In this document: piece by piece, positions 16,925-25,409 of the stretch
Numbering within the stretch: the stretch's first letter is position 1
Layout: every line of letters begins with the position of its first letter
DNA from: Flavobacterium psychrophilum
GTDB taxonomy: Bacteria; Bacteroidota; Bacteroidia; Flavobacteriales; Flavobacteriaceae
Direction: 5' to 3'
NCBI GenBank assembly: GCA_001708385.1
Contig: CP012388.1
Coordinates: 2,604,001-2,668,000, forward strand
Length of the DNA stretch: 64,000 bases
The notes under the pieces: generated by a model
The model's input: the letters and a program-made list of their open reading frames with translations, nothing else
What the model was told of the DNA's origin: nothing
The model's database searches: none
Position numbers and translations under genes: made by a program

Positions 16925-19900
16925 TTATAGATCAAGTTGTAATGTTCTTTTTAAAGCACTTTTAAAGTTTAAAGGTTTTGAAAGTGAATTTATAAAACTC
17001 TCTTTTGATTTTTCCATCAAGTTATTAATGTAAAATAAGTCTTCTTCTTTTTTTAATAACAAAGATTTTATTTGATAAAGTATATTTTGAACGTCACTAA
17101 ATATTTTTGGGTTTAAAGCGGAAAGATTATATATATATGAATGATAAAAATTTCGAATTTTGTGATATGCAAAAACATCATCATGTCGACTAAAAATTAT
17201 GAGATACAGTTTTTTGAGGTAATTGATACCTTCGATATTATTATAGCTTGAAAAATATTCTTCATTTAAATAAAGTCGATCATCATGAAGAAATTTCATA
17301 ATATATTTAATTAATTCCGCATGATTAAACTTACTCAAAACATCTAATGAATTTGTAATATAGTATTCATGCCTGCCGTTGAGATATTCCAAAGCTTTAT
17401 CAATTATAAAATCACTTTCAATTTCCTTTCTTATCATGATTTTAATTGCAGACCAACAAATACTCATATTAATATCTTGGCAACAATCTTTTAAAAAGTC
17501 TGTATCTTTTGATGAATCAATGAATTTGGACAATGTTGTTTCATCATTAAAAGTCCATTCATCTTCTAAAAAATATTTTTTTATTATATCATACGTTTCT
17601 TCGATTTTGTTGTCAACTGAATAATTAAAATGATTGATGGTAGAAGAAAAGGATAGGTTCGATTCGTGCATATTTTTTACAATTATATGTTTCAAATCAG
17701 AGATGTCTAGTTTAGATTTTATTAATTCAAAAATATTTTCCCCATCGATTTCGATATCGGAAAACTTGACGCTTTTCACTAAAAAATCATTTGACAGCTC
17801 AATATCAAACTTTTTAGTAAATAAATAGATTGTTTTTAATTTTTTATAGCTTTGATTTTGGTATTGTACTTTTTCGAAATCAAAATTGTTTGATGTGAAT
17901 TTTGTCCACTCTTCAATATATTTTTTTTGCTCAGAAGATATTTTTAATTCAGAACTGTTTTTAGCGTGATTATCTAATTGATTTGCTAGTTCAGAAACCA
18001 TTACGTAATCATCTTTTAAAAGATCTTCAAGATCTTTTAAATTAACAATGTTGCTTTTTCTAATAAAGGTATGTAATAGTTTTATAGAGGAGTCAATAGC
18101 AGTGTTCCAATGTCCATTTTTTTCATACCATTCTGAGTCAATCTGATAGACTATATTTCTATTAATTACTTTTGTTTTATATAAAGTAAATATTTTATTT
18201 ATTTCTTGCACCAATTCATCCTTCTTAAATAATATGTCAAAATTTTCCTGAATCTTCTTCTGAAAATTTTCTCTTAATAAGATAATATCAGATTCAGTAG
18301 AGACAACTTCATTAAATTTGAAGCCTTTTAATTGCATCAAAGAATCAAATTTTGCTGCTAAAGTTCGATTATTAATGTTTCCTATATAATTTCTGAAGAT
18401 TTCTACATCTTTACTTTCTACAGTTTTAAGGTCTATATTCTCGACTAGAAATTCAATAATTTCATCATTTGCAATTGAGGCTAAAAAAAACATAATATCA
18501 TTAAAATCCAATTCTCTAAAAATATGTTTTGCCACAATGAAATTAGTACTCGAACCGTTTATTATCTTTGCTAACGGCGTTTCGTTTAATGAATATTTAA
18601 ATCCGTTCTTGACTAAATCAATTAATTTTATAATGAAATCTTGATTGTCATCTATAAATTTGATGCATTTAAGGTATATTTTTTCGCTAAATTCAAAATC
18701 GAATTTGGAGGAATATTGATAATCGAAATAATACCTTATTATTTCAAGAAAGTGGTCAGGATTTTTTAACTTCAAAATAAGTTCTTCCGATAATTTTTGA
18801 GAAGAATATATATGATTAATCTTTTCACGATTAGTTATATTATTGAGTTTTAGGAATTCACTTTTTATGAACTCAAACATCTCATCTATATTTTCGTAGT
18901 CTAAAAGAAGACTTTCTAGATTGTTTGCAATTGAAGCGTCGTCATTGTTTGAAAGTGTTTTAAAAATTAAATGTAGATAATTGCTGTCTAAGTGCAAATT
19001 TTGAAGTTTAATGAAAGTTAATATTTGTGATAAAATGTTAATCTCCAAGTTATCATCATTTAATTGTATAATCAAATTTTCTTTCAATTCTTGGCACAAA
19101 GTTTTTGGAATGTCCATGTGTGACATTAATTCATAAGCAGATATAATTGCTCTAAAATGAGATGTTTTATTAGAAACTACCGCTGTTAAATACTGAAAAT
19201 TTTCTGAACAATTGCCGAATTTTGCTACTTCCTCAGCAAAAATATTTTTATTCTGGGTTATCCAAAAGGTGTTTTCGATACATTGTGTTTGAAAATATTT
19301 TTGAAAAACCTGAATACGTAAATAGTTAGTTAACCTGTCTTTATCCATTTTAAAAAGCACTTCGATTTGGTTTGTTATTAACCAACTAATTAGTTTTTCA
19401 AATTCCGGGTCGTCATTTTTAAACAAATTGATTAAAAATGATATAGAATTAAAAAGCGAAGGATGTATTGAGTTAGTATTTTCAATTTTTATAATTGAAA
19501 GTATTTCATCAAAGGATTTGTTAGTAAGTGCGGAGGCAACAAAATATTCTTGAATTTGACGATGTTTAAAAGTCCAATTCTTAGAGTTTTGTAAAGGAGT
19601 AATTAACGGATTTTCTAAAAAATCTAAATGTTTTTCACCTAATATTTTGTTTAGTTCTTCTTCAGTCAAATAATTCTGCTGCATTAACTCATTAACAAAA
19701 GCAACTTTTTTTAGATCTTTTTTGGTTTCAGGAATATTTAATGTGTATTTTTTTATTTGTTTTACTTTATGTTCTTCTAGAGTAGAATTTATGTATAAAT
19801 CCCACATTTCAGCATTTGATTCTGGTAATTTGCCATTCAATTTATAAAACTTTGCAAAAATACCTAAGAAGAATGGATTTTCAAGATAGGTATAGTTGTT

Positions 19901-20464
19901 GTCAAAACGTGAAAAAGTTAGTTTTAAATCAAATTGATTTTGCAAAATATTCAGTGCTTGATCTAAAGTTAATTTTCGTAAAAATAAAGGTTCAAATTTA
20001 ATACTCTTGATGATATATTTATCGTAAATATTTGTTCTGCAGCTGATTACAAATTTAAGGCGTAAGCTTTTATATTTAGTTATAAAAATCTCCAAATCAG
20101 AAATAAAGCTATGTATTTCAGAAATTTCGTCTAATCCGTCGAAAATAAATATGATACTATGTAAATCTCTCCAATTTTGATATGGTATGAGGTCTTCTAT
20201 TTTGTAGTTACTTCTATAATTTTTTAAATTTATAAAAAATGGAAGTAATAATGTTTTGTCTTTTGATTCCCATAATTTACCGAATAAGTTTTTTAGTTCT
20301 GTAGTTTTCCCAATACCTGGTTCGCCTAACAAAACAATTTTATCATAGTCATTTACATATTCTATTAATGTTTTTTCTTCAACATCATCATTGAAAAAAT
20401 CAGATAATGAAATATTTTCAAATCTGCTTAAAAATCTATTTTCGTAAAAATCTGAAATTTTCAT
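16925..20464 (-). CDS. Large NACHT-domain NTPase, STAND-type; candidate defence ATPase
   Basis: 1179 residues. The NACHT NTPase occupies about 40-330: Walker A GEPGIGKTT (47-55), Walker B and NACHT signature IIFIFDGLDEIS (104-115), sensor-1-like VISCRTN, and a winged-helix-like stretch around ENPLITPLQNSKNWTFKHRQIQEYF. Only about 40 residues precede the NTPase, so no effector domain is fused at the N-terminus. The remaining ~850 residues look all-helical with a repeat-like leucine/asparagine-rich pattern, typical of a sensor scaffold. It starts one base after the phosphoesterase stop. Very AT-rich: 17041-17100 has 12 G/C of 60, against 23 of 60 at 12481-12540. Bacterial NACHT/STAND proteins include antiphage Avs and bNACHT systems; a defence role here is inferred. 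Confidence 0.88.
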   Translation of the reverse strand: MKISDFYENRFLSRFENISLSDFFNDDVEEKTLIEYVNDYDKIVLLGEPGIGKTTELKNLFGKLWESKDKTLLLPFFINLKNYRSNYKIEDLIPYQNWRDLHSIIFIFDGLDEISEIHSFISDLEIFITKYKSLRLKFVISCRTNIYDKYIIKSIKFEPLFLRKLTLDQALNILQNQFDLKLTFSRFDNNYTYLENPFFLGIFAKFYKLNGKLPESNAEMWDLYINSTLEEHKVKQIKKYTLNIPETKKDLKKVAFVNELMQQNYLTEEELNKILGEKHLDFLENPLITPLQNSKNWTFKHRQIQEYFVASALTNKSFDEILSIIKIENTNSIHPSLFNSISFLINLFKNDDPEFEKLISWLITNQIEVLFKMDKDRLTNYLRIQVFQKYFQTQCIENTFWITQNKNIFAEEVAKFGNCSENFQYLTAVVSNKTSHFRAIISAYELMSHMDIPKTLCQELKENLIIQLNDDNLEINILSQILTFIKLQNLHLDSNYLHLIFKTLSNNDDASIANNLESLLLDYENIDEMFEFIKSEFLKLNNITNREKINHIYSSQKLSEELILKLKNPDHFLEIIRYYFDYQYSSKFDFEFSEKIYLKCIKFIDDNQDFIIKLIDLVKNGFKYSLNETPLAKIINGSSTNFIVAKHIFRELDFNDIMFFLASIANDEIIEFLVENIDLKTVESKDVEIFRNYIGNINNRTLAAKFDSLMQLKGFKFNEVVSTESDIILLRENFQKKIQENFDILFKKDELVQEINKIFTLYKTKVINRNIVYQIDSEWYEKNGHWNTAIDSSIKLLHTFIRKSNIVNLKDLEDLLKDDYVMVSELANQLDNHAKNSSELKISSEQKKYIEEWTKFTSNNFDFEKVQYQNQSYKKLKTIYLFTKKFDIELSNDFLVKSVKFSDIEIDGENIFELIKSKLDISDLKHIIVKNMHESNLSFSSTINHFNYSVDNKIEETYDIIKKYFLEDEWTFNDETTLSKFIDSSKDTDFLKDCCQDINMSICWSAIKIMIRKEIESDFIIDKALEYLNGRHEYYITNSLDVLSKFNHAELIKYIMKFLHDDRLYLNEEYFSSYNNIEGINYLKKLYLIIFSRHDDVFAYHKIRNFYHSYIYNLSALNPKIFSDVQNILYQIKSLLLKKEEDLFYINNLMEKSKESFINSLSKPLNFKSALKRTLQLDL

Positions 20465-20465
20465 A

Positions 20466-21551
20466 TCAATTCACTATAAAATCATCTCGTTTTAAAATCA
20501 TCTTTTGTGTAGGTCTATCCTTTCGATAAATATTATGCCCTTTTAATATGTAAGTACCATCTGGTGGCGCAGTTTCCACATCAGCAGCATAAATTTCTTT
20601 AGACGAAATGTATTTTCTAGGAAATATAGATTCGATTGCATATTTTTCAATATCAATGTCAATTATTTGATATCCGGTTTGATAAGGTTCATTAGTTTCA
20701 CCAGGATAATTTAAAGCTGCACGGCCGCGTAATCCTACGCAAGCACTTATAGAACTTACTTCCATGATTTGTTCATGTTTATGGCTATGTCCATATAGCA
20801 TCAGCTCAAATTCATGATTCGTTAAAATTTGTTTTATTTTTTGCTGTTCACGAAGATCTGCAAGGTTATGATGAAGGAGCACAATATTTAGTACTGTATT
20901 TTCTCTTTCTAGTGCATTTTTGCCATCGTAAAATTGCTGAGTTCCTATATAGTGAGTTTCATCGAAATCTCTAATCCTACATGTTGAACATCTCCACGAA
21001 TCATTAATCATTAAAAATCCTATTTTTTCATCTTTATAGGTGTGTATGTAAACAGATTCATTATTGCTGAAAATATAGTTTATATTATCTTGATGATATC
21101 TATTTTCAAACTGTTTAAAAGATTTAATTCGCTCATTGTTTTTATTGAAATCAAATTTATTTTCTTTTAGGATCTTTTCTATATTATCATCATTCAGTTC
21201 TTTTATAAGTGCTTTCTCATTTACCCAAAGTATTTCATTTTCATCAATGTCATGATTTCCAGGGACAAATAAGAACTTATCTTTTGAGATTTTCAATTTT
21301 TTGCAAATGGGTTCTATATAAACTTTTTCAAAAAAATCATAAGGATCAGTTGACTGTTTGTAGTCATCAAGCTGTTTAAGAGAATGCCCTCCTTTATCTA
21401 TCAAATCACCTGTGATTAATATTAAATCTATTGGTTTCTCGGATTTATTAAAGTGTGTTAAATCATTAATCAAAGCATTATGACAAGAATTTTTAAATTC
21501 TGTATAATTGCTCGCTGATAAATGTATGTCAGATAGATGCACTAATCTCAT
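20466..21551 (-). CDS. Calcineurin-like metallophosphoesterase paired with the NACHT NTPase
   Basis: 361 residues with a full dimetal site: DIH (8-10), GDLID (48-52), GNHD (98-101), LLHHN (about 230) and YGHSHKH (about 255). These ligands are as in Mre11/calcineurin-type phosphoesterases acting on nucleotides, nucleic acids or phosphoproteins. After the catalytic fold comes a ~95-residue C-terminal extension ending TQKMILKRDDFIVN, not part of the minimal enzyme. No signal peptide, so cytoplasmic. It is the first gene of a two-gene unit, one base ahead of the NACHT gene, and equally AT-rich (21121-21180 has 13 G/C of 60). Probably the effector of the pair; substrate unknown. Confidence 0.9.
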   Translation of the reverse strand: MRLVHLSDIHLSASNYTEFKNSCHNALINDLTHFNKSEKPIDLILITGDLIDKGGHSLKQLDDYKQSTDPYDFFEKVYIEPICKKLKISKDKFLFVPGNHDIDENEILWVNEKALIKELNDDNIEKILKENKFDFNKNNERIKSFKQFENRYHQDNINYIFSNNESVYIHTYKDEKIGFLMINDSWRCSTCRIRDFDETHYIGTQQFYDGKNALERENTVLNIVLLHHNLADLREQQKIKQILTNHEFELMLYGHSHKHEQIMEVSSISACVGLRGRAALNYPGETNEPYQTGYQIIDIDIEKYAIESIFPRKYISSKEIYAADVETAPPDGTYILKGHNIYRKDRPTQKMILKRDDFIVN

Positions 21552-21570
21552 TCCATATCGATATTATTAT

Positions 21571-21578
21571 CAAATGTA
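21571..21578 (-). promoter_or_regulatory. -7 element of the phosphoesterase-NACHT unit
   Basis: TACATTTG, exact match, 19 bases before the ATG. A TTG lies 24 bases farther up, slightly longer than usual. The cassette thus carries its own promoter. Confidence 0.5.
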
Positions 21579-21610
21579 AGATTTTTAGTTGGATATTATT
21601 AACAATTTTC

Positions 21611-22222
21611 CTACCCCAACATCACATCCTTAACCGGGCTGAAATGTCCAGTGCTGCTTTCCAGTCGTTTTAATATGGTAATGCGGTCGCACAGCCATTC
21701 GTCGTGGTAGTCAAAAGCGGTAAGATCTTCAATACGCTCAAAGTCGGCCGTAGCAATAGTGCGGGCAATGGTAACGTGTGGGTGTATTACCTTTTTTGCG
21801 CGTGGTGCCTTATCCAGAATACTTGTTTGACGGTAGCTTTTTTTTGCGATGGGTTTCGGGTCAAGCAGTTCAACAAGGTTGTTTACCGGATCCGGGTTTT
21901 CAATTTTCAGGCACAGCGTACGCGAAACACCGCCGTGTTTCAGCACCTCGTGTCCGTCCAGCTTAATGGTAAAAGGCTCCTGGCTTGAAGCCACCTTTTT
22001 AACCAGTTTCAGTACCTGGTTATCGGCTGTAGCCCTCATCTTAAACAACGATACATGCGCAACCGACTTACGATTGTAATCTTCCAGTCCAATAAGCGTA
22101 TGCAATTGCTCCTTTAGCCCGTCTACCGCTTCTTTTATAGCGTCGGAAGGCGAGAGCAGCACGAAGTACTCGTACACATTCTCGTTGAAAAGGGTTAATT
22201 GCGCGTTGTTCTTTTTGGCCAT
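21611..22222 (-). CDS. 2H phosphoesterase, 2'-5' RNA ligase (LigT) family
   Basis: 203 residues with two HxT/S signatures: HVSL (about residue 56) and HVTI (about residue 150), which form the paired-histidine site. Family members hydrolyse 2',3'-cyclic phosphodiesters or ligate tRNA halves; the in vivo role in Flavobacteria is unknown. It begins MAKKNNAQLTLFNENVYEY, with an N-terminal ~15-residue extension before the first strand. It ends 60 bases upstream of the phosphoesterase-NACHT cassette on the same strand. Its base composition matches the chromosome, so it is probably not part of that cassette. Confidence 0.85.
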   Translation of the reverse strand: MAKKNNAQLTLFNENVYEYFVLLSPSDAIKEAVDGLKEQLHTLIGLEDYNRKSVAHVSLFKMRATADNQVLKLVKKVASSQEPFTIKLDGHEVLKHGGVSRTLCLKIENPDPVNNLVELLDPKPIAKKSYRQTSILDKAPRAKKVIHPHVTIARTIATADFERIEDLTAFDYHDEWLCDRITILKRLESSTGHFSPVKDVMLG

Positions 22223-22239
22223 TGTTTTTACTTGTGGTG

Positions 22240-22247
22240 CAAAAATA
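22240..22247 (-). promoter_or_regulatory. -7 element of the LigT-family gene
   Basis: TATTTTTG, exact match, 17 bases before the ATG. Confidence 0.5.
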
Positions 22248-22251
22248 GAAA

Positions 22252-22288
22252 TAAGTTTAAAGTTTAAGGTTTAAATGTTTAAAGTTTT
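22252..22288. repeat. AAGTTTAAGGTTTAAAGTTT repeat, copy 2
   Basis: Same TTTAAGG/TTTAAAG units as at 8372-8402, again directly upstream of a minus-strand promoter. Confidence 0.5.
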
Positions 22289-22337
22289 GCCATTCTTGTG
22301 ATTTACTTAACGGTTAACGGATTTTAGAGGTTTGAGT

Positions 22338-22378
22338 CTTCCCCTCCTTTGGAGGGGTGCCTGAAAGGCGGGGTGGTT
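22338..22378 (+). repeat. CTCC-TTT-GGAG repeat family, copy 1
   Basis: CCCCTCCTTTGGAGGGG palindrome followed by a GGCGGGGTGG tail. Seven related copies occur in intergenic DNA of this window. Confidence 0.6.
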
Positions 22379-22462
22379 TATAATAGTGATTAATGGGATG
22401 CGGATAACGCGGATCTACGATAGTAACGTTTCTTGCTTCATTGTGAGGTTTATGAGAGATTT

Positions 22463-22499
22463 CTCCATTCCGCTGCAGTTCAGTCGAAATGACAGAGCG
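22463..22499 (+). repeat. TCAGTCGAAATGACAGA repeat family, copy 1
   Basis: Contains TTCAGTCGAAATGACAGAGC. Further copies at 23026-23066 (variant) and 23110-23143. Confidence 0.6.
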
Positions 22500-22505
22500 T
22501 TCTAG

Positions 22506-22567
22506 CTCCCTTTTCCTTTGGAGAGCCTTTCTCGCCTTGGCGGAGGGCTGGGGGTGAGGACTTTTTT
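22506..22567 (+). repeat. CTCC-TTT-GGAG repeat family, copy 2
   Basis: TTTTCCTTTGGAGAG core and the characteristic GGGCTGGGGGTGAGGA tail, ending in T's just upstream of the small AraC-type gene. Confidence 0.6.
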
Positions 22568-22603
22568 GTAACTTAGTACATCCAAAACATCCAACCCAGA
22601 AAC

Positions 22604-22996
22604 ATGGAAACAGTTAAACAACTTCTCCCTACTAAAATACTTTCCCGAAAAGACGAGATCACTGCCGATTTCATAGCCCTTGCCGAAAACCATATCTCCA
22701 GACTTATGACAGGTGCCGATACAAAGCGTTTAAGTGCTTCCGACTTTGGGAAGCGGCTGTTTATTAATCCGCGCCACCTTACCACGACGCTTAAACTGAC
22801 AATGGATTCGTCGGTATGCGACTATATGGAAAACCGTTTTACCGAAGAAGCCCAAAAGCTACTTACCGAAACCGACCTTTCCATCGCCGAGATCGGACTC
22901 CGTTTTGCCTATAGCGAAGCAACAAACTTCACCAAATTTTTTAAAGGCATGACGGGACTTACACCGTTGCAGTACCGTAAACAGTTTCGGGTTTAG
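22604..22996 (+). CDS. Small AraC-type DNA-binding protein (HTH domain only)
   Basis: 130 residues, little more than one AraC double helix-turn-helix. The first HTH (about 40-75) includes LSASDFGKRLFINPRHLTTTL and the second (about 85-125) LSIAEIGLRFAYSEATNFTKFF, ending TPLQYRKQF. No ligand-binding domain, so it may be controlled at the level of expression or by a partner. It sits alone between two clusters of intergenic repeats, upstream of the radical-SAM pair. The ATG at 22604 follows a short leader within the repeat tail. Confidence 0.85.
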   Translation: METVKQLLPTKILSRKDEITADFIALAENHISRLMTGADTKRLSASDFGKRLFINPRHLTTTLKLTMDSSVCDYMENRFTEEAQKLLTETDLSIAEIGLRFAYSEATNFTKFFKGMTGLTPLQYRKQFRV

Positions 22997-23025
22997 AGTT
23001 TCGGGTTGATTGTGTTGTGTGTTTT

Positions 23026-23066
23026 GTCATTCTGAGCGAAACGCAGTGGAGTCGAAGGATCTCTTA
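23026..23066 (+). repeat. TCAGTCGAAATGACAGA repeat family, copy 2 (variant)
   Basis: Reads TCATTCTGAGCGAAACGCAG then TGGAGTCGAAGGATCTC; the complementary-arm form of the same family. Confidence 0.5.
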
Positions 23067-23109
23067 TAGATAGATATTTGCTTCGTTAGTCTGTCTAAAT
23101 CCTTAATTT

Positions 23110-23143
23110 TCATTAAGCTACGCTTCAGTCGAAATGACAGAAC
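23110..23143 (+). repeat. TCAGTCGAAATGACAGA repeat family, copy 3
   Basis: CTACGCTTCAGTCGAAATGA core, nearly the same as copy 1. Confidence 0.6.
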
Positions 23144-23173
23144 GTCCAGCGAAGGGCTACTACCGTTCTTCGA

Positions 23174-23214
23174 TCCTCTCTCCTTAGTAGAGGGGCTGGG
23201 GGTGAGGAAATTTT
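23174..23214 (+). repeat. CTCC-TTT-GGAG repeat family, copy 3
   Basis: CCTCTCTCCTTAGTAGAGG with the GGCTGGGGGTGAGGA tail, just upstream of the radical-SAM promoter. Confidence 0.6.
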
Positions 23215-23250
23215 AACAATTGTTCAATTTCCATCAATCCTCTTATTGCG

Positions 23251-23258
23251 TATTTTTG
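23251..23258 (+). promoter_or_regulatory. -7 element of the radical-SAM pair
   Basis: TATTTTTG, exact match, 18 bases before the ATG. Confidence 0.5.
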
Positions 23259-23276
23259 TAAAAAACAAGGAAGCAA

Positions 23277-24539
23277 ATGTACGATAGGATAAGAGAGAAA
23301 TTGAGCATTCTTGCAGACGCGGCAAAGTACGATGTGTCGTGTTCTTCCAGTGGCGGAAACCGTAAAAACGACAACAAAGGTATAGGCGATAGCTCTGCCA
23401 GTGGCATCTGCCATACGTATACCGAAGACGGTCGTTGCGTTTCCCTTTTAAAGATTTTGCTGACCAATCATTGCATTTACGACTGCGCTTTTTGTGTGTC
23501 GCGTAAAAGCAACGACGTTCAACGCGCTGCTTTTACCGTTGATGAGGTTGTAGAACTTACCATGAGTTTTTACCGCCGTAATTATATCGAGGGATTGTTC
23601 CTTAGTTCGGGTATTTTTAAGAATGCCGATTTCACAATGGAACGCCTGGTGCGCATCGTGAAACGCCTTCGCCTTGAAGAGCGCTTTAACGGATATATCC
23701 ACCTAAAAACTATTCCCGGGGCGAGTCAGGAATTGCTTACCGAAGCCGGATTGTATGCCGACCGTATGAGTATTAACCTTGAAATGCCGACCGAAATAGG
23801 TCTGAAGCTTCTGGCACCGGACAAATCGCACGAAGATGTAAAGAAACCGCTGGCTTTTATTCAGGAGGGTATTACCAAATTTAAAGACGAAAAGAAAACC
23901 GGACTTATAAAAAGCGTTCCGAAGTTTGTGCCTGCGGGTCAGAGTACTCAAATGGTAATTGGTGCCACACCGGAATCTGACATGGAGATCATGTACAGTG
24001 CCGATGAATACTATAAAAACTTCTCACTAAAAAGGGTGTATTACTCGGGGTATATCCCAATTAGTTATGATACCCGCATGCCTGTCATTGGCAGTCAACC
24101 ACCATTATTGCGTGAAAACCGTTTGTATCAAACCGACTGGCTAATGCGTTTCTACGGCTTCAACGTAAAAGAACTGCTGAATACTAAGAATCCGCATTTA
24201 GATACCGATATCGACCCGAAACTAAGCTGGGCATTGCGTAACCTTGACCAGTTTCCGATTGATATTAATACCGCCGATTATCGTATGATACTTCGTGTTC
24301 CGGGGATAGGAGTGCAGTCGGCCAATAAAATTGTGCAGGCACGTAAGTTTTGTAAACTCCGTAGCGACCAGTTACAGAAAATAGGAATTGCCTACAATCG
24401 TGCAAAGCACTTCATCCGCTGTGCTGATAGCCCAATTTTGCTTAACGAACCCGATGCACCGCACCTTAAGAACATCATCCTTGCCGATAGCAACAGCAAA
24501 TACCTGAAAGTACCGCAGAATCAATTGAGCTTGTTTTAG
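23277..24539 (+). CDS. Putative DNA modification/repair radical SAM protein
   Basis: 420 residues. The iron-sulphur motif CIYDCAFCVSR (CxxxCxxC, about residues 64-71) follows KILLTNH. The conserved N-terminus DAAKYDVSCSSSG and the C-terminal helix-hairpin-helix VPGIGVQSANKIVQAR (about 340-355) point to DNA binding. This matches the family usually annotated TIGR03916. It generates a 5'-deoxyadenosyl radical, but the DNA substrate is not established. It is followed 91 bases later by its usual partner, the TIGR03915-type protein. Conserved with that partner across many bacteria as I recall. Confidence 0.9.
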   Translation: MYDRIREKLSILADAAKYDVSCSSSGGNRKNDNKGIGDSSASGICHTYTEDGRCVSLLKILLTNHCIYDCAFCVSRKSNDVQRAAFTVDEVVELTMSFYRRNYIEGLFLSSGIFKNADFTMERLVRIVKRLRLEERFNGYIHLKTIPGASQELLTEAGLYADRMSINLEMPTEIGLKLLAPDKSHEDVKKPLAFIQEGITKFKDEKKTGLIKSVPKFVPAGQSTQMVIGATPESDMEIMYSADEYYKNFSLKRVYYSGYIPISYDTRMPVIGSQPPLLRENRLYQTDWLMRFYGFNVKELLNTKNPHLDTDIDPKLSWALRNLDQFPIDINTADYRMILRVPGIGVQSANKIVQARKFCKLRSDQLQKIGIAYNRAKHFIRCADSPILLNEPDAPHLKNIILADSNSKYLKVPQNQLSLF

Positions 24540-24630
24540 TAAGTAAGCTAATCGCCCTATTACAAATAGTAAGGCTTGACTTTTTGTTTCTTTTGCGTTA
24601 AGGCAAAAGAAAAAGATAAAAAAGAGATTT

Positions 24631-25407
24631 ATGACAACCTACGTCTTTGATGGTTCCTTTGAAGGGCTTCTTACTTCCATTTTCGAGTTTTACGATAGGA
24701 AGGAAAAGGCTGTGCAGTTAATTTGGGATAGGTATTACCAACCCTCAATGCTGGATGAAGCCCTGGAAGTAATAAACGATGAAGCAAAAGCGAAACGTGT
24801 TTGGGACGGACTAAAAAAGAAACTGTCACCCGACTGGCGTACCCGTTTTTATAAGTCGTATTTAAGTGAAGACCCGCAGACTTTTCAGGATTTGTTCGAT
24901 TTTGCCCGCTATATTTTTGACAGTCCGGCAGGTGCCGAAGCAAACTTTGGTAATCCGTATGTTATGGCGGTTTCTAAAATGGATAAAAAGGTCAACCGAG
25001 AAAGGCACCGCATGAAAGCGTTTATACGTTTTCAGCAGACCGCCGATGGTATTTACTACTGTCCGATTGAACCCGACTTTAATGTACTGCCACTTATCGT
25101 TTCGTTCTTTAAAAACCGTTATGCCGATCAGCAATGGATTATTTATGACGTTAAACGTAAATACGGACTCTTCTACGACCTGCACACCGTCCAGGAAATT
25201 ACATATGAATTTGTTTCGGAAATAGACACTAAGAAGATAGTACTCCCAACAGAATTGCTTGACACCAAAGAAGAGCTGGCATCAATACTTTGGAAAGATT
25301 ATTTTAATAGTACTAATATTCCTGCCCGTAAAAACATGAAGCTCCACATTCAGCACGTTCCAAAACGCTACTGGAAGTATTTGAATGAAAAAGAAGGGAA
25401 GAACTAA
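24631..25407 (+). CDS. TIGR03915-family (DUF4130-type) putative DNA repair protein
   Basis: 258 residues, linked genomically to the radical SAM protein just upstream. It begins TTYVFDGSFEGLLTSIFEFY, typical of the family. A central block includes MDKKVNRERHRMKAFIRFQQ and a C-terminal block includes WIIYDVKRKYGLFYD. The C-terminal half resembles the DUF4130 fold, sometimes compared to uracil-DNA-glycosylase-like proteins. No catalytic residues can be assigned. The ATG at 24631 has an A-rich leader. Probably co-transcribed with its neighbour; function inferred from association only. Confidence 0.87.
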   Translation: MTTYVFDGSFEGLLTSIFEFYDRKEKAVQLIWDRYYQPSMLDEALEVINDEAKAKRVWDGLKKKLSPDWRTRFYKSYLSEDPQTFQDLFDFARYIFDSPAGAEANFGNPYVMAVSKMDKKVNRERHRMKAFIRFQQTADGIYYCPIEPDFNVLPLIVSFFKNRYADQQWIIYDVKRKYGLFYDLHTVQEITYEFVSEIDTKKIVLPTELLDTKEELASILWKDYFNSTNIPARKNMKLHIQHVPKRYWKYLNEKEGKN

Positions 25408-25409
25408 GA

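Noticed and set aside
16914-21610. Attachment sites or integrase around the NACHT cassette
   Set aside because: No direct repeats at both borders, tRNA end or integrase gene were found; insertion mechanism unknown.
22223-23276. CRISPR array
   Set aside because: Repeats differ in sequence, spacing and orientation; no regular spacer pattern and no cas genes.
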